Of a DNA stretch of 64,000 nt, positions 35,273 through 44,666 are shown in pieces. The notes below the pieces were generated by a model that saw only the letters and a list, made by a program, of their open reading frames with translations, was not told the origin of the DNA and ran no database searches. The stretch's first letter is position 1; each line of letters opens with the position of its first letter. Made by a program: the position numbers and the translations under genes. Origin of the DNA: JAAYHG01 sp012735455 (GTDB lineage Bacteria; Bacillota; DTU030; DUMP01); assembly GCA_050951365.1 (NCBI GenBank), contig JBMNIX010000009.1:62001-126000 (forward strand). The letters are read 5' to 3'.

Positions 35273-35452
35273 TTAGCCGGAAATGGCATCCTCCCATGCT
35301 AAAAGTGAACCATCGTCTTGGACCTCAAAAATTTGATAGCCCTCTGTTGTTGGAGAAAACTCCAAAGAACAGTCACGACAATAAAACTGGTTTTGCCCTA
35401 CGCGACCCACACCACGACTACCGCAGACAGGGCAGGACCAAGCGGTTTGCAA
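35273..35452 (-). CDS. Small zinc-ribbon protein
   Basis: 59 residues beginning at TTG 35452 with AAGGAGG eight bases upstream. Two CxxC pairs, WSCPVCGSRGVGRV and FYCRDCSLEF, form an N-terminal zinc ribbon of about 30 residues; the remainder (GYQIFEVQDDGSLLAWEDAI) is a short beta-like tail. Function is unknown; small ribbon proteins often bind nucleic acid or a protein partner. It is first in the three-gene unit ending in the AI-2E permease, upstream of alaS. Confidence 0.75.
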   Translation of the reverse strand: MQTAWSCPVCGSRGVGRVGQNQFYCRDCSLEFSPTTEGYQIFEVQDDGSLLAWEDAISG

Positions 35453-35511
35453 CCTCTCGCCTCCTTACGGGTTCTTTATCTTAGTATGCCCTAGCACCTG
35501 ACTGCTCAAAC

Positions 35512-35541
35512 CTCAAAAACGCACCTCCTTGGGTGCGTTTA
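35512..35541 (-). terminator. Rho-independent terminator overlapping the mnmA stop
   Basis: A perfect 9-bp stem (AAACGCACC/GGTGCGTTT, 35517-35540) starts at the mnmA stop codon and is followed by TTGAGG; the 3' arm itself ends in a T run. Confidence 0.82.
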
Positions 35542-36644
35542 GCAAGCTTCTGCCGCCGATATGATGCCCCCGCCTAGAACCTCATCCCCGCAGTAAAATA
35601 CAGCGGCTTGTCCGGGGGCAATGGCCCTTACTCCTTTCTCAAATGTAACGTCAGCCTCATGCTCAGCTAGGGGTTCAATTAAGGCACTTGCAAACGGGCC
35701 ATTGTAGCGGATCTTAACCTGGGCCTCAAGGGGCTTGCGCGGAAAAGGGATACTAACCCAGTTTATTTCTTTGCCCTGAGCCTATTTTTATACACCGCTT
35801 GATGAGGCCCAAGAATGACAGCGTTTCTTTCGCAATCCAACCCCACCACATAGAGTGGCTCAGAAGCTGCAATCCCCAATCCCCGTCGCTGACCGATAGT
35901 ATAATATGGAATACCGCGATGCGTTCCCAGTACGCGCCCCTCTTGGTCCAAGAAAGGCCCGGGCTTAATTTTGTCCGGGATGCGCCTCTGTAGGAACCCC
36001 CCGGTAGTCATCATTCGGAACAAAACAGATTTCCTGGCTGTCTTGTTTAGCCGCTACGCTAAGCCCTAACTGCGCCGCCAGGCGTCTCGTTTCCTCTTTC
36101 GTGGTTTCCCCCAATGGGAATAAGGTGTGTGCCAGCTGATACTGGGTGAGGCCATAGAGGGCATAACTCTGGTCCTTACGCTCGTCGAGGCTCGCAGCAA
36201 GGCATAACGCCCTCGATCCTCATTGTACCTAGTGCGCGCGTAGTGGCCGGTAGCTATGAACCGGGCCCCGAGAGCTACTGCTTTTTCTAGAAGAGCTAAG
36301 AACTTGACCCGGTGGTTACAAACGATGCAAGGGTTTGGTGTGCGCCCCCCTGCATACTCCCGACAAAAATAATCAATAACCTCGTGTTCAAAGGTTTGCC
36401 TGAGGTTAATCACATAGTATGGAATGCCCAACTGGTAAGCAACACCACGTGCATCCTCCACCGCTGAAAGGGAACAACAACCGCCAGCTTTCTCATGGGC
36501 CGGATCCTCCTCGGACTGAGGCCACACCTGCATGGTTATGCCAACAACATCATAACCCTGCTCTTTTAAGAGAGCGGCAGCCACCGAAGAGTCCACGCCT
36601 CCACTCATTGCCACCACCACGCGCTCTCTTACCACTACGCTCAC
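35539..36644 (-). CDS. mnmA: tRNA-specific 2-thiouridylase MnmA, three frameshifts
   Basis: Thiolates U34 of Glu, Gln and Lys tRNAs, receiving sulfur via the cysteine desulfurase encoded upstream. The PP-loop is VVVAMSGGVDSSVAAALL; the catalytic cysteine is in GRTPNPCIVCNHRVKF, and the second cysteine in AAKQDSQEICFVPN. The frame changes near 36190 (one base lost before DERKDQSYALYGL), near 36001 (one G gained, before FLQRRIPDKIKPG) and near 35772 (one base lost before EINWVSIPFPRKPL). Corrected length is about 365 residues, ending GGGIISAAEAC. Preferred start is GTG 36635 or 36644, overlapping the iscU end. Confidence 0.93.
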
Positions 36645-37018
36645 CTACTTGCTAACCTGTTTTCCCCTGTAGTCCATAATGGCTGCGTGTAGGGCATCTG
36701 CTGCTAGGTTAGAACAGTGCATCTTAACGGGTGGTAGTCCTCCCAAAGCCTCGGCAACTGTACGGTTGCTGACAGCCAGTGCCTCGTCCAAGGTTTTTCC
36801 TTAACCAACTCCGTCAGCATGCTGGATGTAGCAATGGCAGCACCACAACCAAAGGTTTTGAACTTAATGTCTTCAATCCGGTCGTCTTTAACGCGTAGAT
36901 AAATCCTCATAATGTCGCCGCAGGTTGGATTGCCCACCTGGCCCACTCCGTCTGCGTCAGGAATCTCGCCCACATTGCGCGGATGGGCAAAGTGGTCCAT
37001 TACCTTTTCACTATACAC
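36645..37018 (-). CDS. iscU: Fe-S cluster assembly scaffold IscU/NifU-like, one frameshift
   Basis: Scaffold on which 2Fe-2S and 4Fe-4S clusters are assembled. The three ligand cysteines are in GNPTCGDIMRIYL, FKTFGCGAAIATSSM and PVKMHCSNLAADAL. The last of these is only reached after a shift near 36802, where one A is missing from an A run (TELVKEK then TLDEALAVSNRTVAEALGG). Corrected length is about 123 residues. It follows iscS by three bases. Confidence 0.93.
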
Positions 37019-37021
37019 TCG

Positions 37022-38198
37022 TTAAACCCCCTCTGGTACCAGTGGTGACATTGAGCGCAGTTTCGCAACGATTTCAGGTAAAACGGTGAGAACATGTTCT
37101 ACATCTTCCTGCGTGTTTTCCCGACCAAGGGTAAGGCGCAGGGAGCCATGTGCTACTTCAGGTGGAACGCCTAAGGCAATCAGTACATGTGAGGGCTCTA
37201 GGGACCCCGATGTACAGGCAGAACCACTGGAGGCCGCAATACCTGCTAGGTCCAAATTCAAGAGGAGCGACTCCCCCTCCACGAACTCGAAGGAAAAATT
37301 AACGTTACCGGGCAGTCGCTTGGTGGGGTGGCCATTGAGCCTGACGTGGTCAATCTTTTCTTGGATTCCTTCAATAAGAGCTTGTCGCAGCTGAGTGAGG
37401 TGCTGAGCTCTTTCCGTCATTTCGATTCCAGCCAACTCGGCCGCCTTGCCTAGACCGACTATTCCCGGTACCATTCTCTGTTCCAGCACGCCACTTCCGC
37501 TCTTGTGCACCACCTACCACGAAGGGCTTGATATTTGTCCCGCGCCGGATATAAAGGGCCCCTACTCCCTTGGGGCCGTAGATCTTAATGCCCAGATAGG
37601 GACAAAAGATCTACGCCGATTTCCCGCACATCTATCGGTATTATGCCTACCGCCTGAACGGCCATCGGTATGAAAGATAATGTCAGGGTTTCGATCCTTT
37701 ACTATTTTAACCAATTCGCCAATTGGTTCGATGGTGCCAACCTCGTTGTTAGCAAACATAATGCTTACCAAGATCGTTTCAGGTGTTAATGCCTGCTCAA
37801 GGTCCTCCCCCCGAACTAACCCATCTTTGTCCACCGGGAGGTAAGTTACACGGAAACCTTCCTTTTCCAATTCCTGAGCAGCATGTAGAACAGCGTGGTG
37901 CTCAATCTTGGTAGTTATGATGTGATTACCTTTCTTCCTGTTCGCACGGGCAACGCCAAAGAGGGCAAAATTGTCCGCTTCGGTCCCACCACTTGTGAAG
38001 ACTATTTCTGCCGCTTGAGCCCCAAGTAAAGTAGCAACTCGGGCGCGAGCCTTTTCTACTGCAGCCTTCGCCTCGCGTCCCCAACTGTAAATACTTGAGG
38101 GATTACCCAGGTTTTCCTTAAGGTACGGGTAGCATCTCCACCAGGACCTCAGGATGAACACCGGTTGTGGCAGCATGATCCATGTAAACCCGTCGCAC
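37022..38198 (-). CDS. iscS: Cysteine desulfurase IscS/NifS, four frameshifts
   Basis: PLP enzyme that mobilises sulfur from cysteine for Fe-S clusters and tRNA thiolation. Starts at GTG 38198 (SD AAGGAGG) with RRVYMDHAATTGVHPEVLVE. It contains EIVFTSGGTEADNFAL, KIEHHAVLHAAQELE, FANNEVGTIEPI, the PLP lysine in LSLSGHKIYGPKGVGALY, and the catalytic cysteine loop SSGSACTSGSLEPSHVL. The frame changes near 38127, 37668, 37592 and 37475. Each is repaired by removing one base from a short repeat (CCC, GG, TT and GG). Corrected length is about 390 residues. Part of the iscR-iscS-iscU-mnmA unit. Confidence 0.94.
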
Positions 38199-38237
38199 TT
38201 TAGCGCCTCCTTCTTCTTTCACTTCCAACTATTTCCT

Positions 38238-38707
38238 TCAGGGCTGGCATCCGCGTTCTTCTACATTGGAGTTGGGGGAACCTAACTTCTTATCCTCTTC
38301 GAGAAGATTCGCCAGGGTGATACCGTCTAGCACACTCGTTATACTGTCCCTCAGTTTTTCCCACAAGACGCGTTCCACACACGAGTCTGCAAAGGTCACA
38401 AACATCATCGCTGCCAGGGAGATCAACCACACACTGCACAGGCCCAATGGGGCCTTCCAAGACACGAATGATATCGCCCGCCGGTGATATTCTCGGGATC
38501 GCGGCCTAATAAGTATCCCCCTTGCGCACCCCTTACACTCCTAACCAACCCCGCCTTTCTCAATTCACTCATCAGTTGTTCTAAGTACGGCTCAGATAAC
38601 CCTTTACTTACAGCTATCTCCTTCAAGGGTACGGGTCCTTCGCCTCTTCGCTGAGCCAACGCTAACATGGCGCGCATGCCGTACCGGCCTTTTGTTGAGA
38701 GCCGCAC
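38238..38707 (-). CDS. iscR: Rrf2 family regulator (IscR/CymR-like), two frameshifts
   Basis: Winged-helix regulator beginning MRLSTKGRYGMRAMLALAQR, with the recognition region KEIAVSKGLSEPYLEQLMSE and AGLVRSVRGAQGGYLLGRDP. The frame shifts near 38484 (one extra G) and again near 38385 (one extra C). Corrected, the C-terminal part carries three cysteines (VQCVVD, DDVCD, DSCVERVLWEKL) that could hold a 2Fe-2S cluster, as in IscR, followed by DSITSVLDGITLANLL. Its position directly ahead of iscS suggests feedback control of Fe-S assembly; a CymR-like role in sulfur control is the alternative. Confidence 0.88.
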
Positions 38708-38769
38708 TCACTCCCCCCTCCCTCTAATTCCTAGTAAATGACTCGGTTTTCTTGAGTTTAAAGTAGCAT

Positions 38770-38799
38770 AAAGACTTCCCTGTGTCAAGGGAAGTCTTT
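38770..38799. terminator. Hairpin terminator between rarA and iscR
   Basis: An 11-bp perfect stem (AAAGACTTCCC/GGGAAGTCTTT) overlaps the reconstructed rarA stop. On the minus strand it is followed by ATGCTACTTT; on the plus strand by TATATTTTC. It probably ends the tcdA-rarA unit. Confidence 0.7.
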
Positions 38800-40114
38800 T
38801 ATATTTTCTTAGACCACAATTCTTGTAACCGGCCGCGTATTTGCTTTTCACGGCCGTTTTCCGTGGGCTGATAGTAAACATGCCCAGCCACATTGGATGG
38901 CCGGTACTCCTGGTGCACAAAGTTACCGGGGAAAATCGTGAGGGTAAAGATACTCACCGCCATAAACCCAGCTGCTTAGCGCTAGAGAATGCTGGATTGC
39001 GCAGATGAAGCGGCACAGGTTCTACTGGTAGGTTCTTTACGTCTGCTAAAGCAGCTTCCAGTGCCTGGTAACTCGCGTTGCTCTTAGGAGCCGTGGCCAC
39101 GTAAACGGTGGCCTGTGCCAAGGGAATACCTCCCTCTGGCATCCCTACAAGCTTCACAGCCTGCGCTGCTGCCACCGCTACTTGTAAAGCCTCTGGATCA
39201 GCATTACCGACATCTTCTGCGGCCGCTATGACTAGGCGCCGAGCAATAAAAAGCGGGTCCTCCCCCGCCACGATCATCCGCGCCAACCAATACAACGCCG
39301 CATCTGGATCTGATCCCCGCAGGCTTTTTATATAGGCAGAGATAGTGTCGTAGTGGCGGTCCCCCAAGCGATCATAGGGCAAGTTTTTTTGTGCCACAGC
39401 AAGTATGGTGGAACACGTGATCTTTTTTTGCCTTTTTTCTTCCGTTGCGGCCGCCGCCTGTTCCAGGACGTTGAGAGCCATCCGGCCATCCCCGGATACC
39501 AGAGCAGCGATAGTGTCAGCGGCATCAGCTTCGAGCTCGAGTCCTAATTCACCCAAGCCGCGCTCCTTGTCCTCCAGTGCCTGCCTCAGAAGTTGGTGAA
39601 TATCATCTTCGCTCAGTGCTTCTAGGCGCAGTACTTGGCACCGAGATAAGAGAGGCGCTGTAAGAGCAAAGTATGGATTCTCAGTGGTCGCACCGATAAG
39701 GACAAGCAGCCCCTCTTCCACGTGTGGGAGCAAGGCGTCTTGCTGCGTTCTATTGAAGCGATGGATCTCATCTAAGAAGAGCACGGTTCCCTGCCCAAAA
39801 GCCCTCCGGCGCTCCTGGGCCTCTTCCACCACACGGCGAACTTCAGCCACACCAGACGTGACCGCGCTTAAGGGTTGAAAGTGCGAACGAGTATGGCGAG
39901 CCAGTATCCGGGCCAATGTGGTCTTTCCACAACCAGGCGGGCCCCAAAGAATAAATGAGGACAATCTGTCTTGATCCACAGCCAACCGCAACGGGCTCCC
40001 TGGGGCAAGCAGTGTTCGGTGCCCAACAAACTCTGCAAAGGAGCGCGGGCGCATACGAACTGCCAACGGCGGCCTTGGAGCGACAACGCTATGAAAAAGG
40101 TCCACCTCAATCAC
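38799..40114 (-). CDS. rarA: Replication-associated recombination protein RarA, two frameshifts
   Basis: AAA+ ATPase (MgsA/RarA) acting at stalled forks. Walker A is WGPPGCGKTTLARILA, Walker B VLFLDEIHRFNRTQQDALLP, sensor IGATTENPYFALTAPLLSR. The C-terminal tetramerisation part runs from YDTISAYIKSLRGSDPDAAL. The reading apparently ends at 38954 (KQLGLWR), but one extra T there and one extra C near 38935 hide the normal ending GYGGEYLYPHDFPGNFVHQE and VYYQPTENGREKQIRGRLQE. The true stop is at 38799. GTG start overlaps the threonine aldolase gene by 8 bases. Confidence 0.93.
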
Positions 40115-41144
40115 CCTTCATTACCTTCTCTACAGCCTTGAGGGTGTAGATTATGTCGTCTGCAGTCACATCTTTATGAGTGACAAACCGTACCTTAGTG
40201 GGCGCTATAGTCCCAGTCAGCACTCCGTGTCCTCTTAGACGTTGCACCAACTCTTCACCGGTGATTCTGGCACCCTCTACCTCCACCAAGACCATGTTGG
40301 TCTGGGGGAGGACCACGGTAAGCCCAGGGATAACACCTAAACCCTCAGCGAGACGGCCAGCGTTGGCATGGTCCTCAGCCAGACGCTCCACCATAGTGTT
40401 GAGGGCTACCAGACCAGCTGCTGCAATGACACCTGCCTGCCGCATACCTCCGCCTAAGCGTTTGCGCCATTTCCGTGCCCTCTCGATCCAGTCCCGTGGA
40501 CCAACGATAACGGATCCTACCGGTGCTGCTAATCCCTTAGAGAGACAGATAGATACAGAATCGAAGGGTGCTGCCAGCTCTGCAGCGCTCTTTCCCAGAG
40601 CCACTGCGGCATTAAACAGCCGTGCGCCGTCAAGGTGCAAAGGCACCCGGTACTTTGCGGCAATAGCGGCAATAGCCCGGACGTTCTCCTCCGGAATGAT
40701 CGCACCACCAGACCGGTTATGTGTGTTTTCTAAGGCTATCAAACCGGTCGAAGGGTAGTGGATGTTTGTTGGACGGATTGAAGCTTCTACTGCCGCCGGG
40801 TTCATTGCACCTTGATTGCCCGGCAGAGTCCTCAGCTGCAGCCCACCAATAAGAGCAGCACCAGCCACCTCGTAGTAGAAGATGTGGCTTTCTGCCTCAA
40901 GAACAACTTCTTGACCAGGCTCGGTATGGGTAAGAATAGAAACAAGGTTCCCTTGCGTACCACTGGTGACAAACAGGCCAGCTTCCTTGCCCAAAAGAGC
41001 AGCTGTTTCTTCCTCCAAACGGTTTACAGTTGGATCTTCACCGTAGACATCGTCCCCTACCTCTGCCTCGTACATAGCCTGACGCATTGCAGGGGTAGGT
41101 TTCGTTACAGTGTCGCTTCTTAAGTCCACCAGCCTCTCCGCCAC
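40107..41144 (-). CDS. Low-specificity L-threonine aldolase
   Basis: PLP enzyme splitting threonine to glycine and acetaldehyde. The N terminus is VDLRSDTVTKPTPAMRQAMY; GEDPTVNRLEEETAALLGKE, TSGTQGNLVSILTH and the PLP lysine in SICLSKGLAAPVGSVIVG are diagnostic. 345 residues is normal. The glycine product and the neighbouring 5-formyl-THF cyclo-ligase both bear on one-carbon metabolism, but a common pathway is only inferred. Confidence 0.93.
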   Translation of the reverse strand: MAERLVDLRSDTVTKPTPAMRQAMYEAEVGDDVYGEDPTVNRLEEETAALLGKEAGLFVTSGTQGNLVSILTHTEPGQEVVLEAESHIFYYEVAGAALIGGLQLRTLPGNQGAMNPAAVEASIRPTNIHYPSTGLIALENTHNRSGGAIIPEENVRAIAAIAAKYRVPLHLDGARLFNAAVALGKSAAELAAPFDSVSICLSKGLAAPVGSVIVGPRDWIERARKWRKRLGGGMRQAGVIAAAGLVALNTMVERLAEDHANAGRLAEGLGVIPGLTVVLPQTNMVLVEVEGARITGEELVQRLRGHGVLTGTIAPTKVRFVTHKDVTADDIIYTLKAVEKVMKGD

Positions 41145-41219
41145 AAGACCACACTCCTTTTAGCCTTCTTCCTTCCAAGACGTAAGATTCACTGCTTCTA
41201 GCCGGATGCATGTAGTCTT

Positions 41220-41822
41220 TTAGACTTCGACACCTGGGGGATGTTCCCTGCTCAAGATTAACCTTTCTTCCGTAACTATGTAGTGGACGGGACAGTCATG
41301 CACAGCACGGGGAACACTGGCCACAATCTGCTCCTCAAAAGCCAAAGCCACTGTAGTCGCCCTCCGAGAGAAACGCGGCAATAAACGATCGTAGTAACCC
41401 CCACCGTAACCCAGTCGATACCCGGCCTCGTCAAAGGCAACGCCTGGTACCACAGCTAGATCCACGACTTCATAGTTCAATGGCGACTGCCCAGGTTCCG
41501 GCTCAAGCAGACCGTAAAATCCTCGCTTCAGGTCCCTCCACGAGCAGATAGGTATTAAAAGGAGTGCTTTTTTTTCCGGTATACAGCGCGGCATGGCCAC
41601 CTTTTTCCCCCGAGAGAGAGCATCCTCTGTGAGCCTTCTCGTCTCCACCTCAGAGCGGACACTGGCATAAAGCAGTATCGTTCGGGCCTCCTGATATTCA
41701 GGGAGGGAGCAAACACGCTCTGTAATGAGCCTGCTTTTTTCACTACGCTGTTTGGAATCGATACCGTCTCTTTGCACCAGCATTCGATGCCTAAGCTCCA
41801 CCTTACTTAGCATAACGGACAC
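41220..41822 (-). CDS. 5-formyltetrahydrofolate cyclo-ligase
   Basis: Converts 5-formyl-THF to 5,10-methenyl-THF with ATP. 200 residues with KVELRHRMLVQRDGIDSKQR at the start, KKVAMPRCIP, and the nucleotide loop VPGVAFDEAGYRLGYGGGYYDRLL. It lies between tcdA and the threonine aldolase gene in one unit. Confidence 0.94.
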   Translation of the reverse strand: MSVMLSKVELRHRMLVQRDGIDSKQRSEKSRLITERVCSLPEYQEARTILLYASVRSEVETRRLTEDALSRGKKVAMPRCIPEKKALLLIPICSWRDLKRGFYGLLEPEPGQSPLNYEVVDLAVVPGVAFDEAGYRLGYGGGYYDRLLPRFSRRATTVALAFEEQIVASVPRAVHDCPVHYIVTEERLILSREHPPGVEV

Positions 41823-41846
41823 CCCTCATTGGAACAGGCTTAGCCT

Positions 41847-42563
41847 TTATTTTGCTAAGATGTCACGTACGCACTCCCCAGCCATAAGAAGTCCTGCTAT
41901 CGGCGGGACAAAGGAAATACTGCCTGGCACCTTGCGTCGACCAGGAGTAGGTGGATCCAGGACAGGAAGAGGTGTCAAGGGCGGGTCTGGGCTAAAGACA
42001 ACCTTAACACCGGAAACAACACCACGTTTTCTCACTTCACGGCGTACCACTCGTGCCAGAGGACAGCCCTCAGTATCGCTTATGTCGGTAACACGAAATC
42101 CTGCCGCCTGGAGGCGATTGCCAGCACCCATGCAGGAAATAATGGGAACGTGAGCCCGGACGCAACGGACAATAAGATCTACTTTGGCACTCACAGTATC
42201 CATGGCATCTAGAACATATGTATAATCTGGGTGCAGTAAATCATCTGCCGTTGCTGCAGAGTAAAACACTGCCTTTGTCTCCACTATGGCCAGAGGGTTA
42301 ATGTCATGAATACGCTCGCGCAGAACCTCCACTTTCAGCCGTCCCACCGTGCTTTGCAAGGCCATAATCTGTCTGTTGATGTTGCTCTTCATAACACGAT
42401 CATGATCCACCAACACAAGTTTCCCAACCCCGACACGCGCCAAGGCCTCTACTGCGAAGGAACCCACTCCCCCAACGCCGAAGATGGCAACCTTAGCCGC
42501 TGCTAGCTTCCTAAGGCCGTCCTCACCTACCAATAGGGCTGTCCGGCTGAATTCTTCCCGCAC
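41847..42563 (-). CDS. tcdA: tRNA threonylcarbamoyladenosine dehydratase TcdA
   Basis: E1-like enzyme that cyclises t6A37 of tRNA. The ATP-binding motif is VAIFGVGGVGSFAVEALARV, followed by LVLVDHDRVMKSNINRQIMA and YVLDAMDTVSAKVDLI. 238 residues. As in Bacillus (yrvM), it lies next to the 6S RNA gene and aspS. An M22/TsaD-like protein encoded at 11.4-12.4 kb is related to the enzyme that makes its substrate. Confidence 0.94.
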   Translation of the reverse strand: MREEFSRTALLVGEDGLRKLAAAKVAIFGVGGVGSFAVEALARVGVGKLVLVDHDRVMKSNINRQIMALQSTVGRLKVEVLRERIHDINPLAIVETKAVFYSAATADDLLHPDYTYVLDAMDTVSAKVDLIVRCVRAHVPIISCMGAGNRLQAAGFRVTDISDTEGCPLARVVRREVRKRGVVSGVKVVFSPDPPLTPLPVLDPPTPGRRKVPGSISFVPPIAGLLMAGECVRDILAK

Positions 42564-42580
42564 GAATTCACTACCCCCTA

Positions 42581-42772
42581 AAAAAAGACCCCACCATGCC
42601 GTGGGTTGACCGTTTTTGAAGCTGCTCTCTCAAGCAGGTGGGTGCCAGCCTGATAATTTTACACTTCCCCGAACGGGGCATGTACGCCACTACCAGAGAC
42701 TAAGCTCCCTCTTCAAATGCATTCGGCTCAAAACAGGTCAACTCTTCACGCACACAGCAGGATCTCTTATCT
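42581..42772 (-). ncRNA. ssrS: 6S RNA
   Basis: A 192-nt intergenic transcript candidate between aspS and tcdA, the place of 6S-1 RNA (bsrA) in Bacillus as I recall it. A sigma-A promoter stands seven bases upstream. GTTGACC (42736-42742) pairs with GGTCAAC (42605-42611), and the stem continues inward as GTTTTGA/TCAAAAAC. The outer ends (GATCCTGC and GGTGGGGTC) also pair with wobbles. The overall form is a long imperfect duplex around a central region. The 3' end is a CCCAC/GTGGGG hairpin followed by a run of seven T. Function would be sequestering the sigma-A holoenzyme. Confidence 0.8.
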
Positions 42773-42778
42773 GGTTTT

Positions 42779-42807
42779 ATCTTAGCACATCGGGGGCATC
42801 TTTTCAA
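42779..42807 (-). promoter_or_regulatory. Sigma-A promoter of 6S RNA
   Basis: TTGAAA (42802-42807) and TAAGAT (42779-42784) with a 17-base spacer, just after the aspS stop at 42855. Predicted start near 42772. Confidence 0.75.
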
Positions 42808-42854
42808 GTAGAGGCGCGGCTTGACGGGGTTTTCCAGGTCTTCCTTCTATAACC

Positions 42855-44651
42855 TTAGACAGTACTCCTTACATGTAGTTCTGCCAACTGCCTAGCATCG
42901 ACTTCTGCTGGAGCACCGGTCAAAAGACACGTCCCCGAGGCGGTCTTGGGGAATGCGATAACATCCCGTATGCTCTGCTCGCCTGCCAGCAACATAATCA
43001 GGCGGTCGAAACCAAAGGCAATACCACCGTGTGGCGGCGTTCCATACTCAAAGGCTTCTAGAAGGTAACCAAACTTTGCCTGTGAGGCTTCGGGGGTAAG
43101 ACCCAGGGCCTTAAACATCTTCTCCTGTACATGCCGAGAATGGATACGGATACTACCTCCACCCAGTTCAACACCGTTGAGAACCAGGTCGTAGGCCTTA
43201 GCCCTCACCTGGCCGGGGTTGCTTTCTAGAAGTGGAATGTCTTCTTCCGCTGGCGAGGTAAAAGGATGGTGCATAGCCACATAGCGTCTTTCCTCCTCGC
43301 TCCACTCAAAAAGAGGGAAGTCTGTTATCCAGACAAAAGACAGGGCTGCGGGATCGATTAGCCCAAGTTTACGGCCTAAGAAAAGTCGCAGCTGCCCCAG
43401 GGACAAACAAACTGTATGAAAGTCGGCAGCTACCAAAAGAATCAAGTCCCCTGGCTCAACGCCGAATATGTCTTTAAGCTGGGTTAGCTCGGTTCCGCTG
43501 AGCACCTTGGCCAGCGGGGAACGAATCGTACCATCCGCCTCAAAAGCAATCCAAGCCAAACCTTTAGCCCCTAATCCCGTTACTAGTCCCGTTAGCTCAT
43601 CAATCTCACGGCGCGTAAAGCTGGCGCAGCCCTTCGCGTTAAGGCCTTTGATTCGGCCGCCTTTTTCCAGAACGTTCTTGAATACCTTTACCTCGGTGGC
43701 AACAAAAGCTGACGCCGCATCCAGCAAGGGTAGACCAAAGCGAAGATCTGGTTTATCACTGCCATACCTTTCCATAGCCTCTTGGTAGCTAAGCCTGGCA
43801 AAGGGCAACTTGAGCTCACGCCCCACCGTTTCACGGAAAACACGTGTTATCATCTTTTCCATTAAGGCTTGGATATCCTCAGGTGTGATGAAAGACATTT
43901 CGATATCGATCTGCGTAAACTCTGGTTGGCGATCGGCACGCAAGTCTTCATCACGGAAACAACGCACAATCTGAAAATAGCGTTCCATGCCAGCTACCAT
44001 AAGGAGCTGTTTAAAAAGCTGTGGCGACTGAGGCAAAGCGTAGAACTTCCCTGGGTTGAGGCGGCTCGGTACCAGAAAGTCGCGCGCCCCTTCAGGTGTA
44101 CTCCGTGTAAGCATGGGTGTTTCGATCTCAAGAAAACCATGCTCATCCAAAAAGTCCCGCACTACTTTACCAGCTCGGTGGCGCAGCATCAGGTTACGTC
44201 TGAGCTCTGGACGCCTAAGGTCCAGGTACCGATAGCGCAGCCGTACCATTTCATCTACATCCACCCCTTCTTCAATACTGAAAGGCGGTGTCTTAGCGTG
44301 ATTAAGCACCCAAACGGCCTGGGCTATCACCTCGATCTCCCCTGTTTTCAAACGGGGATTTGTTGTTCCTTCAGGACGTTTCTCTACGCGACCCTGCACG
44401 GCCAAGACATATTCTGACCTGACCTGCTCTGCAGTATTAAATGCTTCCCGGCATCCTTCTGGGCTGAAAACCACCTGTACAATTCCGGAGCGGTCCCTCA
44501 GGTCGATAAATATAAGACCACCATGGTCGCGCCGCCTTTGCACCCAGCCATTCAGCACCACTTCTTCACCAACAGATGCCAAGGAAAGCTCGGATGCGCA
44601 GCATGTACGCTGCCAGGGTTCACACTTCTTCCCCTGATTCACAGTCGTCAC
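42855..44651 (-). CDS. aspS: Aspartyl-tRNA synthetase
   Basis: Class II synthetase of 598 residues. An N-terminal OB-fold (EEVVLNGWVQRRRDHGGLIF) binds the anticodon. The catalytic core includes RHRAGKVVRDFLDEHGFLEI, the motif 2 region CFRDEDLRADRQPEFTQIDI and motif 3 GIAFGFDRLIMLLAGE. The insertion domain (about residues 285-420) marks the bacterial type. Cotranscribed with hisS 15 bases upstream and therefore under the same T-box. Confidence 0.96.
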   Translation of the reverse strand: MTTVNQGKKCEPWQRTCCASELSLASVGEEVVLNGWVQRRRDHGGLIFIDLRDRSGIVQVVFSPEGCREAFNTAEQVRSEYVLAVQGRVEKRPEGTTNPRLKTGEIEVIAQAVWVLNHAKTPPFSIEEGVDVDEMVRLRYRYLDLRRPELRRNLMLRHRAGKVVRDFLDEHGFLEIETPMLTRSTPEGARDFLVPSRLNPGKFYALPQSPQLFKQLLMVAGMERYFQIVRCFRDEDLRADRQPEFTQIDIEMSFITPEDIQALMEKMITRVFRETVGRELKLPFARLSYQEAMERYGSDKPDLRFGLPLLDAASAFVATEVKVFKNVLEKGGRIKGLNAKGCASFTRREIDELTGLVTGLGAKGLAWIAFEADGTIRSPLAKVLSGTELTQLKDIFGVEPGDLILLVAADFHTVCLSLGQLRLFLGRKLGLIDPAALSFVWITDFPLFEWSEEERRYVAMHHPFTSPAEEDIPLLESNPGQVRAKAYDLVLNGVELGGGSIRIHSRHVQEKMFKALGLTPEASQAKFGYLLEAFEYGTPPHGGIAFGFDRLIMLLAGEQSIRDVIAFPKTASGTCLLTGAPAEVDARQLAELHVRSTV

Positions 44652-44666
44652 TCCTTTGCAACATGA

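Noticed and set aside
31104..38707. Treating alaS, mnmA, iscU, iscS and iscR fragments as genuine pseudogenes or split genes
   Set aside because: Each break is one base, usually in a homopolymer, and complete family sequence continues in another frame; the genes are essential or nearly so.
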